64,000 nt of DNA, taken from positions 230,407 through 294,406 of the forward strand of contig NZ_JTDL01000037.1 in the NCBI RefSeq assembly GCF_000802235.1. The letters run 5' to 3'. The position numbers and the translations under genes were made by a program. Each line of letters begins with the position of its first letter. Within the stretch, counting starts at the first letter, position 1. This DNA comes from Sinomonas humi (GTDB taxonomy: Bacteria; Actinomycetota; Actinomycetes; Actinomycetales; Micrococcaceae). Shown here piece after piece: positions 63,197 to 64,000 of this stretch. A model generated the notes under the pieces. That model ran no database searches and was not told where the DNA came from. It worked only from the letters and a program-made list of their open reading frames with translations.

Positions 63197-63811
63197 ATGG
63201 CACCCGCTCCCGTCAGCCCCACCGTCCAGACTCCCATCAGTCCCGTCTCCGCTCTCGGCCGTCGCCGCTTCCTCGGCCTCACAGCGGCTGGAGCGGGAGT
63301 GCTCGCCCTCTCCGCATGCGCCGGTCCGAATACCTCCGGCAGCGTGGCTACAAACCAGAACGCGGACTTGGACTTCACCAACGTCAAGCCAGCCTCGAGC
63401 ATCGACTTCTGGACGAACCACCCCGGCCAGTCCCAAGCCGTCGAGCAGCAGCTTGTCGACAAGTTCCAAGCGGCCAACCCGGGCATCAAGGTGAACATCG
63501 TGACCGCGGGGGCGAACTACGAGGACATCGCGCAGAAGTTCCAGACCGCCCAGGCCGCAAAGTCCGGGCTCCCCGGCGTCGTCGTCCTCTCGGATGTGTG
63601 GTGGTTCCGCTACTACATCAACCGCAACATCATTCCGCTTGATTCGCTCAACAAGCAGCTCAACGTCCAGATGGGCGACTATCGCGACTCCCTCGTCAAG
63701 GACTACCAGTACGCGAACAAGCAGTGGGCTCTGCCTTACGGCCGATCGACCCCACTCTTCTACTACAACAAAGATCACTTCAAGACCGCTGGTCTCCCGG
63801 AGGGACTGTAA
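63197..63811 (+). pseudogene. Sugar-binding lipoprotein, truncated by an insertion sequence
   Basis: 204 residues from ATG 63197 (GAAAGG upstream). A Tat lipoprotein signal (LGRRRFLGLTAAGAGVLALSAC, quoted in part: GRRRFLG and LSAC) is followed by FWTNHPGQSQAVEQQLVDKF and VNIVTAGANYEDIAQKFQ, a UgpB-like solute-binding protein normally 420-450 residues long. The reading ends soon after FYYNKDHFKTAGLPEGL, where the insertion sequence begins. The transporter therefore probably lacks a working binding protein. Confidence 0.85.
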
Positions 63812-64000
63812 GAAAAACGGTGTGAACGGCGTGGCCTGACCGAAAGGAAGGGCAATGACCGAGACCACCGACATGATCGATCCCGTGACGGGAGAGATCA
63901 TCGATCAAAAGGAGCTCGCTGAGTCTTTGCTGGAGCAGGCGCGCGAGCAGGGCGTGAGCCTGGTGGGCCCGGGCGGGCTGCTGGCCGGGTTGACCAAGAG
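63806..64000 (+). mobile_element. IS256-family insertion sequence, left end
   Basis: The element probably starts near 63806 with GGACTGTAAGAAAAACGG, where the binding-protein reading frame stops matching its family. The transposase gene starts 49 nt further on. The right end is outside the window, so the exact boundary and target duplication cannot be seen. Confidence 0.7.
63855..64000 (+). CDS. IS256-family transposase, N-terminal part (cut by window edge)
   Basis: From ATG 63855 with AAAGGAAGG upstream, 48 codons are visible: MTETTDMIDPVTGEIIDQKE then LAESLLEQAREQGVSLVGPG and GLLAGLTK. This acidic N-terminus is typical of actinobacterial IS256-type (Mutator-like, DDE) transposases. The catalytic domain lies outside the window. 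Confidence 0.8.
   Translation, partial: MTETTDMIDPVTGEIIDQKELAESLLEQAREQGVSLVGPGGLLAGLTK

Noticed and set aside
1..64000. tRNA or rRNA genes
   Set aside because: No cloverleaf-like block with a TTCGAATCC-type T-loop, nor any rRNA-like stretch, was found by eye; a tRNA scan would settle this.

Overview
The window is high-GC actinobacterial chromosome. The evidence is many GTG/TTG starts, genes with a TAnnnT -10 box only 6-7 nt before the start codon, a mycothiol-type DinB protein, a DmpA/P1 peptidase, and the order infA-rpmJ-rpsM-rpsK-rpoA-rplQ-truA with rplM-rpsI, glmM, coaA, glmS, acpS and nnr nearby. Protein style points to Micrococcales, most likely Micrococcaceae (Arthrobacter/Sinomonas-like). 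The genus is inference.

1-15.7 kb is a surface polysaccharide locus. A minus-strand operon of eleven tightly coupled genes (12654 down to 1, running off the left edge) encodes an ABC flippase-like exporter, several GT2, GT4 and CgeB-like glycosyltransferases, an O-antigen ligase/polymerase-like membrane protein, a CMP-nonulosonate cytidylyltransferase and a CBS-NeuB-SAF-TIM barrel fusion. Divergently, a polyprenyl glycosylphosphotransferase and GalE start the lipid-linked glycan and supply UDP-galactose. The polymer therefore probably carries a sialic-acid-like sugar.

15.7-29.1 kb is mostly housekeeping: a Tat-exported small protein, nnr, acpS, a DinB protein, glmS, coaA, mscL, an MtgA-like transglycosylase, a methyltransferase, an MFS exporter, glmM and a maltose-acetyltransferase-like enzyme. 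Many are predicted leaderless. Between the DinB gene and glmS lies an array of 31-bp repeats that switches orientation in the middle. 29.3-34.1 kb holds small unknown genes, a secreted PxKF protein and a multi-spanning membrane protein.

34.1-35.1 kb is rpsI-rplM. 35.6-51.4 kb carries two complete, collinear Tad (type IVb) pilus loci, each flp-tadE-tadG-like-cpaB-cpaE-tadA-tadB-tadC, with an acyltransferase-3 protein between them. Each has a strong hairpin just after the pilin gene(s). An HPt-like protein lacking the phospho-acceptor histidine, an OmpR-type regulator and a histidine kinase follow. The pilus block separates truA from rplM, which are usually close in this group.

54.5-58.7 kb is the truA-rplQ-rpoA-rpsK-rpsM-rpmJ-infA block, with the rplQ terminator lying inside the truA coding sequence. 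An AbiEi/DUF559-type gene follows, bracketed by two related ~93-bp palindromic elements in opposite orientation. Then come a P1 peptidase and a sugar ABC transporter whose substrate-binding gene is cut short by an IS256-type insertion sequence running off the right edge. I found no tRNA, rRNA or CRISPR locus.
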